DNA from: Xanthomonas maliensis
GTDB lineage: Bacteria; Pseudomonadota; Gammaproteobacteria; Xanthomonadales; Xanthomonadaceae
Direction of reading: 5' to 3'
NCBI RefSeq assembly: GCF_009192945.1
Contig: NZ_NSET01000071.1
Location: forward strand, 1 to 44,019
DNA length: 44,019 nucleotides
Shown here: piece by piece, positions 34,146 to 42,758 of the stretch
Layout: the number at the start of each line of letters is the position of its first letter
Position numbering within the stretch: position 1 is the first letter of the stretch
Position numbers and translations under genes: made by a program
Notes under the pieces: generated by a model
What the model was told of the DNA's origin: nothing
What the model saw: only the letters and a program-made list of their open reading frames with translations
Databases searched by the model: none

Positions 34146-35197
34146 TCAGTTGCTCTGGGTAAAGGTGATGGAGGGCGATGCACCGCCAGAGGCTGTGCAG
34201 CTGCCGAGCGTGAGGTTGTTCTGCTCGAACGTCGTCCCGGCGTTGCCCAGGCACGTCGGCGACCTCCGCGTGCCGTCGTCCACTGCCACGTTCACCATTA
34301 CCTGCGAGCCGGCGTTGAAGGAGACCAAAGGGCTGCCGCCGCCATTGCCGAAGATATTGAACTGGGATTGATGCCAGATCTTGTTGATGTTCAGCGTCTT
34401 GGCGTTCTGGCTGACACTATAGGCCTGACCGTTGATCGAGAACATCACGGTATCCACACTACCGGCGGTCGCCGAGCCGCTCAGCTGGATGCTGCCGATC
34501 CCCGAGACTGGCACCAGCGGCACCTCCACCCCATCGCTATTGGTGTAGCAGGCGTTGTAGTCGCTGTCGGAATAGGCAAACCAGCCACCCGGGCACCCTT
34601 TCGCCTTGAATTCGGCGGCGCTGCCGGCAATGAACCAGTCCTGGATAAAGGCGACCGGCGTGCGGCCATTGCTGGGATCGGCGTCGCCATCGGTGGAATA
34701 GATGAACTGCTGCCAGGTCGCGCACGAGGTATAGCCGAACTGCACACAGGTGACGAAGTTCTTGTCGATGTTGGTGTTGATCTGCAGCGAATAGTCCTCC
34801 ACGCCGGTGGTCACGCCGTTCACCACGGGAAACGATCCCACCGCCGAACGCGTGCGCGAGCCGGTGCGTGCGGCGTAGTCGACGCCGTTACCGACGGTCA
34901 TCGTACCTTCGGTGCGCGCGGTGAGGCTGCCATCGTTGCGGTGAGCGATCGCCGGCGGCCGCGAGACCACCGTCGGCGACGGCGCGCAGCGCACTGCCTG
35001 CCAACCGTTGTTGGGGAACGACGAACGGAAGCAGCCCTCCATGGCAGGCGCGTCCTGCCGCAGCGTCGCCTCCCACGCCGACATCGCCGCGACGCGGCCA
35101 GCGGCGTCGATCCCCGCGGACTAGTGGCGGCCGCTGCACTGAAAACACTTCCAATAATGCATGCACCAAGCACATACTTCGCTCCGATCTTGTCCAT
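34146..35197 (-). pseudogene. Secreted eight-cysteine protein, tandem copy 3, frameshifted after the signal peptide
   Basis: The signal peptide (MDKIGAKYVLGACIIGSVFS, then AAAAT) starts at 35197 in one frame, while the mature protein reads in another from about codon 27 (SAGIDAAGRVAAMSAWEAT). The total of 1052 nt is not a multiple of three. Adding one base near 35115-35122 restores a protein that aligns with copy 2 without gaps in this region. After the shift the remaining frame is intact to the FTQSN end, with all eight cysteines and STDGDADPSNGR. The only in-frame start left for the mature part is the ATG at 35084, which would lack a signal peptide. It is either a recent one-base deletion or a sequencing error. 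Confidence 0.8.
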
Positions 35198-35236
35198 TCG
35201 CCTGCCTCACGTGAATGGAGTGTCAAGCATCCTTCC

Positions 35237-35249
35237 TGTGACAGTCACA
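35237..35249. promoter_or_regulatory. TGTGAC-a-GTCACA palindrome upstream of copy 3
   Basis: A perfect 6-1-6 inverted repeat 40 bp upstream of the copy 3 start. The half-sites resemble CRP/Clp half-sites (TGTGA ... TCACA), but the spacer is 3 and not 6, so Clp binding is doubtful. Confidence 0.25.
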
Positions 35250-35448
35250 ACACCGCCGAATCGGAAGCCGTCCCCGCAGCAGCGAAGGCGCCGCTCTGAC
35301 GAACGCGCAAGTCCTCTTCTGCGTCACAGTCTGATCGAACGGCTTTTTAGCCAGTCGCTGCACCTGCGGTGGCGTGCGATGCTCCAATGCATGACGCACG
35401 CGCGCAGCGGCGAAGCAGCAACAGCGGCATGCCGTCGCTGTGCAACGC

Positions 35449-36867
35449 TTACAGGTTGTAGGCCTGCTTGGGCAGACGGTACGCCAGGTCGATCGCCACC
35501 TCGGTCGCTTCGTCCTCATCGAGCCGATGCTCGGCCACCAGCGTGGCGAGGAAGGCGCTGTCCACGCGGCGGGCAACATCATGGCGTGCCGGAATGGACA
35601 GGAAAGCGCGGGTGTCGTCGTTGAAGCCCACCGTGTTGTAGAAGCCCGCGCTGGCCAGGGTCTGCGCGCGAAAGCGCCACATACCCTCGGGGGCGTCATG
35701 GAACCACCAGGCCGGGCCGAGCAGCAAGGCCGGGTAGTGACCCGCCAGGGGCGCCAGCTCGCGGCTATAAGTGCTCTCGTCCAGCGTAAACACGATCAAT
35801 CGCAGGCGTGGCTCGTTGCCGTAGCGATCCAATAAGGGCTTGAGCGCATGCACGTAATCGGTGCGCAGCGGAATGTCGGCGCCCTTGTCGCGTCCATGGC
35901 GTTGCAACAGCGAACGATTGTGATTGCGGAAGCACCCCGGGTGCAGCTGCATCACCAGCCCATCGTCCAGGCTCATCGCTGCCATCTCGGTCAGCACCTG
36001 GGCACGGAACAACTCGGCCTGTACCGGCGTGGCCTGGCCGCGCACCACGGTGTCGAACAGGCGCTGCGCCTCGGCAGGCGACAAGTCCGCCGTGGCGGCG
36101 CTGGGATGGCCGTGGTCGGTGGAGGTCGCCCCGGCCTGGGCGAAGAAGGCGCGGCGTTGGCGATGCGCGCGCAGGTAGCCGGACCAGGTCACTACATCCT
36201 CGCCGGTGAGTTCGCCGAATCGCTGCAACGCCTCGGCGAACTGCGCATGCTCCGGATCGACGACCGGATCCGGACGATACGCGGTAATCACCCGGCCGCT
36301 CCAGCCACTGGCACGGATCGCGGCATGGTGCTGCAGCGGATCCAGCGGCGACTCGGTGGTGGCGATCACCTCGATGCCGAAGCGCTCGAACAACGCACGC
36401 GGGCGAAAGTCCGGCGTCTGCAGCGCTGCGGTGATGTGGTCGTAGTAGTGATCGGCACTGTCGGCGCTCAGCCGCACGCGCAAGCCGAACACCTCATGAA
36501 AGACGTGATCCAGCCAGCTCGCCGAGGGCGTGCCGCGGAACAACGCGTAGCGGGCAGCGAACAGCTGCCACGCCACGCGCGGATCGACCTGCGCCCGCGT
36601 GCCATCGGCGCGCGGGATGCCCAGCTGATCCAGATCGATCCCCTGGCTGTACAGCATGCGGAACACATAGTGATCCGGCACCAGCAACAGCTCGGTCGCA
36701 TTGGCGAACGGGGCATTGGTGGCGAACCAGGCCGGGTCCGTGTGGCCATGCGGGCTGATGATGGGCAGTTGCGCGATCTGCGCGTACAGCCGGCGCGCGA
36801 TCGCACGCGTGCCCGGATCGGCCGGCAGCAGCCGATCGGGATGCAAGGACAACGGGGAAGCGGACAT
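35449..36867 (-). CDS. uxaC: Glucuronate isomerase
   Basis: A 472-aa uronate isomerase of the amidohydrolase superfamily that turns D-glucuronate into D-fructuronate (and galacturonate into tagaturonate). Signature motifs are ISPHGHTDPAWF near residue 37 (metal His-x-His), VIATTESPLD, QLHPGCFRNHN and FTLDESTYSRELAPLAGHYP. Length is typical of the family, and there is no signal peptide, so it is cytoplasmic. It lies 37 bp after the second GH10 gene and shares its operon with the hexuronate transporter. It feeds UxuB and ManD in the left arm of the locus. Confidence 0.96.
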   Translation of the reverse strand: MSASPLSLHPDRLLPADPGTRAIARRLYAQIAQLPIISPHGHTDPAWFATNAPFANATELLLVPDHYVFRMLYSQGIDLDQLGIPRADGTRAQVDPRVAWQLFAARYALFRGTPSASWLDHVFHEVFGLRVRLSADSADHYYDHITAALQTPDFRPRALFERFGIEVIATTESPLDPLQHHAAIRASGWSGRVITAYRPDPVVDPEHAQFAEALQRFGELTGEDVVTWSGYLRAHRQRRAFFAQAGATSTDHGHPSAATADLSPAEAQRLFDTVVRGQATPVQAELFRAQVLTEMAAMSLDDGLVMQLHPGCFRNHNRSLLQRHGRDKGADIPLRTDYVHALKPLLDRYGNEPRLRLIVFTLDESTYSRELAPLAGHYPALLLGPAWWFHDAPEGMWRFRAQTLASAGFYNTVGFNDDTRAFLSIPARHDVARRVDSAFLATLVAEHRLDEDEATEVAIDLAYRLPKQAYNL

Positions 36868-36904
36868 GGTCGATCTCAGCCAGAGGGAAAGTGGCGGGCG
36901 CCGG

Positions 36905-37885
36905 TCAGGGTTTGCTCGCCACGTAACTGCGCAGCCAGGTCAGTGCCGGGCGTTCGCTGCCGTCCGTATTGATCAAATAGGCGCCCTCGTCTTCACGCCA
37001 GAGCCCATGACGAAAGCCCCACAGGTTGACGCCGCGCACCGCCGGGTGCTCCCAGAACAGCGGAAAGATGCGCTGGTAGGCCGCCAGTTGCTCGGCATCG
37101 GTCGGGCCGTCCAGATCGAGCTCGGTGATGTAGATCGGCAAGCCGGTGGTGGCCAGCAGGTCGAGATTGGCCCGCTGCACCGACAGGGGCGCGTAGGCGG
37201 TCTCGAAGGCGTGCCCCTGAATGCCGATGGCGTCGACCAGATGTTCCTGCTGTAGCAGCTGGATGGTCCGCAGGTACAACTTGGCGGCATTATTGTCTCC
37301 AGTGATGCCAAAGTCGTTGATCATCAACTTGGTATTGGGAAAATACTTGCGTGCCAGGCGGAACGCCTGCAGCACCCAGTCGACGCCGGTGCTGCCGGTA
37401 CCGCCCAGGGCCTGCAGATAATTGCCCGAATCGCTGTGGCGGTTATCGGGCTGGTTGTGATCGGGAAGCGTCTCGTTGGCGACCTGCATCAGGTCGATGT
37501 CGGGGTAGCGCTGCGCGATGGCGGCGAACCAGTGCTCGAGGGCGGCAAGCTGTTCGCTCGGCGGTAGCGTGCGCACCCACAGCGGCTGCTGGGCGCCCCA
37601 GATTCCGCAATGGAACTGGAACTGCAGCTTGTTCCGCTTGGCCAGTTGGTACGCCTCGTCGAGCTGGCCCCAGTTCATCTGGCCGCGCACCGGCTCGACG
37701 CTGCCCCACTTGCCGGCATTCTCCGGGACGTTGCTGTTCCAGTACTTGAGGAAGTCCTGCGCTTGCGACGGGCTGTAAGCACTGCCGAGCGTACGCTGTT
37801 TGCCAGCGGCGATCGGCGCGGCTGCAGCGCAGGTGCAGGCACCCAGTAGTAGAACGACCAAGAGCGAACGACAGGTTTTCAACAT
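36905..37885 (-). CDS. Endo-1,4-beta-xylanase, GH10 (short, secreted)
   Basis: A 326-aa GH10 enzyme. The signal peptide is SLLVVLLLGACTCAAAA. Catalytic residues are Glu138 in VANETLPDH (acid/base) and Glu255 in ITELDLDG (nucleophile); FHCGIWGAQQPLWV replaces the more usual HTLVWHNQ. It is clearly diverged from the other GH10 in this window, so the two are not recent duplicates and may cut different oligosaccharides or sites. It lies between the hexuronate transporter (96-bp gap) and uxaC (37 bp), so it is co-expressed with glucuronate uptake. Confidence 0.92.
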   Translation of the reverse strand: MLKTCRSLLVVLLLGACTCAAAAPIAAGKQRTLGSAYSPSQAQDFLKYWNSNVPENAGKWGSVEPVRGQMNWGQLDEAYQLAKRNKLQFQFHCGIWGAQQPLWVRTLPPSEQLAALEHWFAAIAQRYPDIDLMQVANETLPDHNQPDNRHSDSGNYLQALGGTGSTGVDWVLQAFRLARKYFPNTKLMINDFGITGDNNAAKLYLRTIQLLQQEHLVDAIGIQGHAFETAYAPLSVQRANLDLLATTGLPIYITELDLDGPTDAEQLAAYQRIFPLFWEHPAVRGVNLWGFRHGLWREDEGAYLINTDGSERPALTWLRSYVASKP

Positions 37886-37981
37886 GCTGAAACTCCTAGA
37901 TCCGTGATTGAACAGTCATCGATGGGGCAGCGGCACGGACCAGGCCCGATTCCACTGCACAAAGCGCATCGCCTGGCTGTC

Positions 37982-39289
37982 CTAAGCCGGTGGATCCAAC
38001 CGCGCTGGCTCCAACCGCGGCACCAGCCGATGCACCACCAGCAACGCTATCAAATACGCTGAGCTCGCCATCAGGAACACCGGCACATAACTGCCGGTTG
38101 CCTGCAGCAGAAAGCCGATGAAGGTCGCGATCAGCATGCCACCCACCGCGCCGGCGAATCCGCCGATACCGACGACCGTGGCGACCATCGGACGCGGGAA
38201 CATGTCCGATGGCAGGGTGAACAGATTGGCCGACCATCCTTGATGCGCTGCGGTCGCCAGGCCAATCAGCGCCACGGCCAACCACAGGTTGTCTGCCCGC
38301 GCGGCGAAGACGATCGGCACCACCGCCAACGCGCACAGCAGCATGGCGCTCTTGCGTGCGCGATTGACGCTCCAACCTCGGGCAATGAAGCGCCCGGCGA
38401 TCCAGCCACCGGCGATGCTGCCGACATCGGCCAACACGAAGATCACGATCAATGGCGCCCCCAGCTGCAACAGGCTCAGCCCGTACTGCGCATGCAGGAA
38501 CTTGGGCAGCCAGAACAGGAAGAACCACCAGATCGGGTCGGTGATGAATTTGCCCAGCACGAAGGCCCAGGCCTGGCGATGGCGCAGCACCTGCAGCCAG
38601 GACAGTCGCTGTACCGGTTCGGGCGGATCGCTGCGAATATGCGCCAGCTCGGCGGCCGAGATGCCGGGCTGCCGTTCCGGCGGGTGGTAGCCGAACCACC
38701 ACACCGCCAGCCAGCACGCGCTGAGCACGCCGGTGAACAGGAAGGCCGCCTGCCAGCCCAACGTTGTCGCGATCACAGGCACCAGCAGCGGCGCGACGAT
38801 GGCACCGATGTTGGAGCCGGAGTTGAAGATGCCGGTGGCCAGGGCGCGCTCGCGACGCGGAAACCATTCGGCCACGGTCTTGATCGCGGCAGGGAAGTTG
38901 CCCGATTCGCCCAGCCCCAGAAAGAACCGCGCCACCGCAAAGCCCACCACGCCGGTGGCCAGCGCGTGCCCCATTGCCGCCACGCTCCAGATGCCGATCG
39001 CCAGCGCATAGCCGATCCGCGTGCCGAAGCGATCGATGATCGCCCCGCTGCACAGCAATCCCAGCGCGTACGCCGCCTGGAACGCGGTGACGATGTAGCC
39101 GTACTGAATTTCGTTCCAGCCGATCTGCGCTTGCAGAAACGGCGCCAGCACCCCGAGCACCTGGCGGTCGATGTAATTGATCGTGGTCGCCGCCAGCAGC
39201 AGCGCACAGATGCGCCAGCGCATGCGACCCAGCGGCTGCACGCGCGTGGCCGTCTCCGCCTGCTGGTCGGGGCGCTCAATCGACGCCAT
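37982..39289 (-). CDS. exuT: MFS hexuronate transporter (ExuT type)
   Basis: A 435-aa MFS protein of the anion:cation symporter family with about 12 membrane segments. Family motifs are NYIDRQVLGVLAP in the first helix, DRFGTRIGYALAIG in the loop 2-3 region, and FFLGLGESGNFPAAIKTVAE, which is characteristic of hexuronate and sugar-acid carriers. The ATG at 39289 is chosen over the upstream in-frame extension, which lacks any pattern. It is probably the first gene of an exuT-GH10-uxaC operon whose promoter region carries a xyl-box (39440-39453). It should bring glucuronate released by GH67 into the cytoplasm. Confidence 0.9.
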   Translation of the reverse strand: MASIERPDQQAETATRVQPLGRMRWRICALLLAATTINYIDRQVLGVLAPFLQAQIGWNEIQYGYIVTAFQAAYALGLLCSGAIIDRFGTRIGYALAIGIWSVAAMGHALATGVVGFAVARFFLGLGESGNFPAAIKTVAEWFPRRERALATGIFNSGSNIGAIVAPLLVPVIATTLGWQAAFLFTGVLSACWLAVWWFGYHPPERQPGISAAELAHIRSDPPEPVQRLSWLQVLRHRQAWAFVLGKFITDPIWWFFLFWLPKFLHAQYGLSLLQLGAPLIVIFVLADVGSIAGGWIAGRFIARGWSVNRARKSAMLLCALAVVPIVFAARADNLWLAVALIGLATAAHQGWSANLFTLPSDMFPRPMVATVVGIGGFAGAVGGMLIATFIGFLLQATGSYVPVFLMASSAYLIALLVVHRLVPRLEPARLDPPA

Positions 39290-39439
39290 CGGACCGTTCC
39301 CGGCTGGGCGATACCTCACGGGGCATATCTGTGTGGCCGATACGCTGCCCTGACGGGCATGCTGAGCGCCGGCCGTGACGGCCATCCTCGCGTCGATTCA
39401 TCGCCACTCCACCTGCGCTGGATGATCCGGGGCTTCCGG

Positions 39440-39453
39440 TGATAGCGCTACCA
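39440..39453. promoter_or_regulatory. xyl-box, proximal to exuT (13/14)
   Basis: TGATAGCGCTACCA, one mismatch from the perfect palindrome 150 bp away. It lies 151 bp upstream of the exuT start. In Xanthomonas this motif is the known operator class of xylan genes bound by a LacI-family repressor. Confidence 0.7.
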
Positions 39454-39589
39454 TTAACACGCATGCGCCAGGATGCCAACGCGCAGTGCAACAACCTGCA
39501 TTGGCAACCGGTACGCCGCGCACCGATCCATTCCCCAGCATGGCGCCACCGCTGATGCCATGCTGCCCTGCAGCGTGCCGTGACGGATT

Positions 39590-39603
39590 TGGTAGCGCTA
39601 CCA
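39590..39603. promoter_or_regulatory. xyl-box, perfect palindrome, proximal to the TonB-dependent receptor
   Basis: TGGTAGCGCTACCA, perfect 7+7 symmetry, 122 bp upstream of the receptor's GTG start. With the second site it could allow looping across the divergent region. Confidence 0.85.
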
Positions 39604-39725
39604 TCGGGCGGCAGTGTTCAACAGGCGATTCTGGCGTCACCGTCCGCGCCCCACGCGCGAGTGCCGCACCGCCTGCACAGGGGTTGCACGCAAGCCACTC
39701 GCTCACCTGATAGGAAGGGATTACG

Positions 39726-42656
39726 GTGAAGAACAGCTACGCAAGAACGTCGTTGTCGTGTGCGCTGGGATCGGTACTGTTGAGCATGGCCGGTGGCGCG
39801 TGGGCGCAGTCCGCCGACCCTGCGCCGGCCGGCGGCACGCCGCAGTCGCCGCCGACCAGCAGCGATGCAGTGACCCAGCTCGATACCGTGACCGTCTCCG
39901 GCTATCGTCGCAGCATCCAGTACTCCACCGATGCCAAGCGCGACTCGGTGACCTTCAGCGACACCGTGTTCGCCGAAGACATCGGCAAGTTCCCGGACAT
40001 GAATATCGCCGAGTCGCTCAACCGCATCCCCGGCGTGCAGTTGGCGCGCGACGTCAACGGCGAAGGCCTCAACATCGCCATCCGCGGGTTGGGCACCAGC
40101 TTCACCAAGACCACGCTCAATGGCTCCAGCATCGCCACCGCCTCGATCGGCCTGAACGCGCAGAACCAGAATCGTGAGGTCGACCTCAACCTGTTTCCCA
40201 CCGAGTTCTTTACCCAGCTCACCGTCAGCAAGACGCCCACCGCGAGCATGCTCGAGGGCGGGGTCTCCGGCGTGGTGGACATGCGTAGCGCCCGCCCGTT
40301 CGACCGCCCGGGCGTGCATCTGACCTACCAGGCGCAGGCCGACTGGAACAGCACCAGCGAAAAGACCACGCCGCGCGGTGCGGTGATGGGCAGTTGGACC
40401 AACGAGGCCGGCACCTTCGGCGCGCTGTTTGGGGTTGCCTCGGTGCGCAGCAAACTGGGCGTCAAGGGCTTCGAAAGCGTCGGCTGGACCAATCCGGGTC
40501 TGACCTACACCCAGTGCGGCCTGACCCCGCCCGCGGGCACGCCAGCCACCAACCAGCCGGCTGCGTGCAACATCAACGGCGGCGGCAACTGGCGTATTCC
40601 CGATACCGTGCCGACCACCGCCGGTGCCGGCCTCACTGCCGGGCAGACCATCGACGCCGCCTGGCTGCTGTCGCGCAATCCGGGCCTGAGCATCGACCAG
40701 ATCAGCGATGCGCTGATCCCGCGCCTGGGCCGCACCGTCTACATGAGCGGCGATCGCGATCGCGATGCCTCGGTGATGTCGCTGGAATGGCGCCCCAGCG
40801 ACAGCATGCACTTCTATCTGGACACCTTGTTTTCCGAAGCCAAACGCACGACCGAGCGGATCAGCATGAATCTGGTCGGCCGCAACGGCAACATGATTCC
40901 GCTCGGCATGCAGCTGGACCAGAACAACGTGGTCACCAGCGCGACCTTCACCAATGCGCAGTTCTTCCTGGAAGCACGCCCGTATCGCGAGAACGTCAAG
41001 TTCTGGAGCATCAATCCCGGCGCCGAGCTGCTGTTCGGCCAGGCGCAGGACATCAAGCTCAATGTGCAGGCCAATGCCACCCGCAGCTGGTTGGCGCGCG
41101 AGTCGCCCAGCATCCTGGTCACGTCCCCGTTCACCACGGTCGACTACCGCAATCAGGGCGGCGATCGCCCTGTCATCAGCAGTCCGCTGGATTTGAACGA
41201 CCCCAACCTGGGCTGGGGCTGGACCGGCGGGCGCGTCAACATCCAGAACGAGAAGCGCGAAACCGAAACGCAGGGCGCGCGCGCCGACCTGCAATTCGGC
41301 GAGGATCGACGCAACATCAAGATCGGCGTCGCCTACGACGAAGCCCAGCGCACCATCCGCGGTTTCGACAACAGCGCGGCCTGGGAGCAGGTGGTCTGCC
41401 GCGGCAATGGCGGCAACGTCTGCGACGGCGGACCTGGTTCGGCCATTCCGCAGGCGGTACTGGCCAGCTATCTGCGCCCCGGTCCAGATGGCTTCATCAC
41501 TGCCGACTTCGGCCGCTTCCTGCGCGACACCAACTACTATCCGCTGCGCGACGCCGCTCCGGAAAGTAATTCCGCCAACACCGGCGCCTCCACCGGTGGC
41601 ATCCGCGAAAAGAACTACGGTTTCTACATCGAGACCAACGCCGAAGCGGAGGTCTGGCACCGCACCCTGCGCTTCAACGCCGGCGTGCGCTACGTGACCA
41701 CCGACCAGACCATCAGCGGCCCGGTCACCATCAACGGCAATCGTCAGCTGCAGGTGCTGGATTCGGACTACAAGGAGATCCTGCCCTCGTTCAACATGGC
41801 CTGGGATGTGGCCAACAGCGTGGTGCTGCGCTTGTCCGGCTCGCGCACGCTGACCCGCCCCGACCCGAGCGCGATGCTGCCCAACACCAACTTCAGCGAT
41901 CCCTCCGCGCAGACCGCCACCCAGGGCAATCCGAACCTCAAGCCCTACCTGTCCACCAACGTGGACTTCGGCGGCGAGTGGTACACCGGCGGTGAAGGCT
42001 TCGTCGGTCTGACGCTGTTCAACAAGCGCATCACTGGCTTCACCGTCAACGGCGTACGCCGCATTCCCTTCACCGCATTGGGCGTGCCCTACGACAACCT
42101 GGCGGCGATCCAGCAAGCCGGCCTGCAGCAACGCGGCGGTCCGGACGTGGCCACGGTCGATGTGCAGACCCAGGTCAATGCCGATGGCGTGCTCAATATC
42201 CGCGGCACCGAGGCGATCTGGGTGCAGCCACTGGACCGTCTGGTCGATGGACTGGGTTTCAGCCTGAACTACACCCACGTCAGCCAGGACTCGGAGGGCG
42301 AAGGCGTGCCGGCAGTGGCGGTCGGCGTGGCGCCGAACCTGTGGAACGGCACCGTGTACTGGGAGAAGGGTCCAGCGTCAGTGCGTCTGTCCTACACCTG
42401 GAACGACGACATGGTGATCTCCGGCGCCAACCAGAACGGCATTCCGTATGCGCGCCTCAACGCCGATGCACGCGGCCAGCTCGATCTGTCGGCCAGCTAT
42501 GCGCTGGACTGGCTGCCGTCCAAGCCGCAGCTCACGCTCAACGTCACCAACATCACCGACGAGCCGTTGCGGACCACCTACGCCTGGCCCAATGCGACCT
42601 ACGATCTCTACCAACCCGGGCGCACGATCATGCTTGGCATCCGGGGTACCTTCTAG
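39726..42656 (+). CDS. TonB-dependent outer-membrane receptor for xylo-oligosaccharides
   Basis: A 976-aa TonB-dependent transporter. It starts with GTG after a strong AGGAAGGG Shine-Dalgarno. The signal peptide ends at GGAWA; a TonB-box-like LDTVTVSGYR lies near residue 55. The plug domain carries PDMNIAESLNRIPGVQL and IRGLG; the barrel ends in a terminal Phe (GIRGTF). It belongs to the oligosaccharide-type TBDTs common in Xanthomonas (the XytA/XytB class of xylan loci). Position between a xyl-box and a sugar symporter, opposite exuT, argues for uptake of xylan fragments, possibly glucuronate-substituted. Exact ortholog naming is not attempted. Confidence 0.93.
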   Translation: MKNSYARTSLSCALGSVLLSMAGGAWAQSADPAPAGGTPQSPPTSSDAVTQLDTVTVSGYRRSIQYSTDAKRDSVTFSDTVFAEDIGKFPDMNIAESLNRIPGVQLARDVNGEGLNIAIRGLGTSFTKTTLNGSSIATASIGLNAQNQNREVDLNLFPTEFFTQLTVSKTPTASMLEGGVSGVVDMRSARPFDRPGVHLTYQAQADWNSTSEKTTPRGAVMGSWTNEAGTFGALFGVASVRSKLGVKGFESVGWTNPGLTYTQCGLTPPAGTPATNQPAACNINGGGNWRIPDTVPTTAGAGLTAGQTIDAAWLLSRNPGLSIDQISDALIPRLGRTVYMSGDRDRDASVMSLEWRPSDSMHFYLDTLFSEAKRTTERISMNLVGRNGNMIPLGMQLDQNNVVTSATFTNAQFFLEARPYRENVKFWSINPGAELLFGQAQDIKLNVQANATRSWLARESPSILVTSPFTTVDYRNQGGDRPVISSPLDLNDPNLGWGWTGGRVNIQNEKRETETQGARADLQFGEDRRNIKIGVAYDEAQRTIRGFDNSAAWEQVVCRGNGGNVCDGGPGSAIPQAVLASYLRPGPDGFITADFGRFLRDTNYYPLRDAAPESNSANTGASTGGIREKNYGFYIETNAEAEVWHRTLRFNAGVRYVTTDQTISGPVTINGNRQLQVLDSDYKEILPSFNMAWDVANSVVLRLSGSRTLTRPDPSAMLPNTNFSDPSAQTATQGNPNLKPYLSTNVDFGGEWYTGGEGFVGLTLFNKRITGFTVNGVRRIPFTALGVPYDNLAAIQQAGLQQRGGPDVATVDVQTQVNADGVLNIRGTEAIWVQPLDRLVDGLGFSLNYTHVSQDSEGEGVPAVAVGVAPNLWNGTVYWEKGPASVRLSYTWNDDMVISGANQNGIPYARLNADARGQLDLSASYALDWLPSKPQLTLNVTNITDEPLRTTYAWPNATYDLYQPGRTIMLGIRGTF

Positions 42657-42758
42657 GTGCTGCGCTCACCGGCCATCGACGCCACCACGTCGGCTCCGAC
42701 CACGGCACAGCGCGCGCCGCGGCGTTTTCCGCGCCCCTCGACTCCCTCGCCTGCCGCC

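Larger units (their letters stand above)
39290..39725. other. Divergent regulatory region between exuT and the TonB-dependent receptor
   Basis: 436 bp without a gene. It contains two xyl-boxes (39440-39453 and 39590-39603, 150 bp apart) and the AGGAAGGG Shine-Dalgarno of the receptor. The rest shows no further structure I can support. Confidence 0.6.

Noticed and set aside
35120..35134. ACTAGTGGCGGCCGC, resembling cloning-vector SpeI/NotI sites, at the copy 3 frameshift
   Set aside because: The Ala-coding GCGGCCGCC part aligns with the same alanine codons in copy 2, and the flanks are homologous on both sides, so no vector insertion is needed.
39618..42278. Long open frame (886 codons) on the minus strand under the TonB-dependent receptor
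   Set aside because: It is the antisense shadow of a clear receptor gene; its translation is rich in Gly, Ala, Arg and His with no domain pattern. Similar long shadows at 6624-8660 and 1934-3685 were rejected for the same reason.
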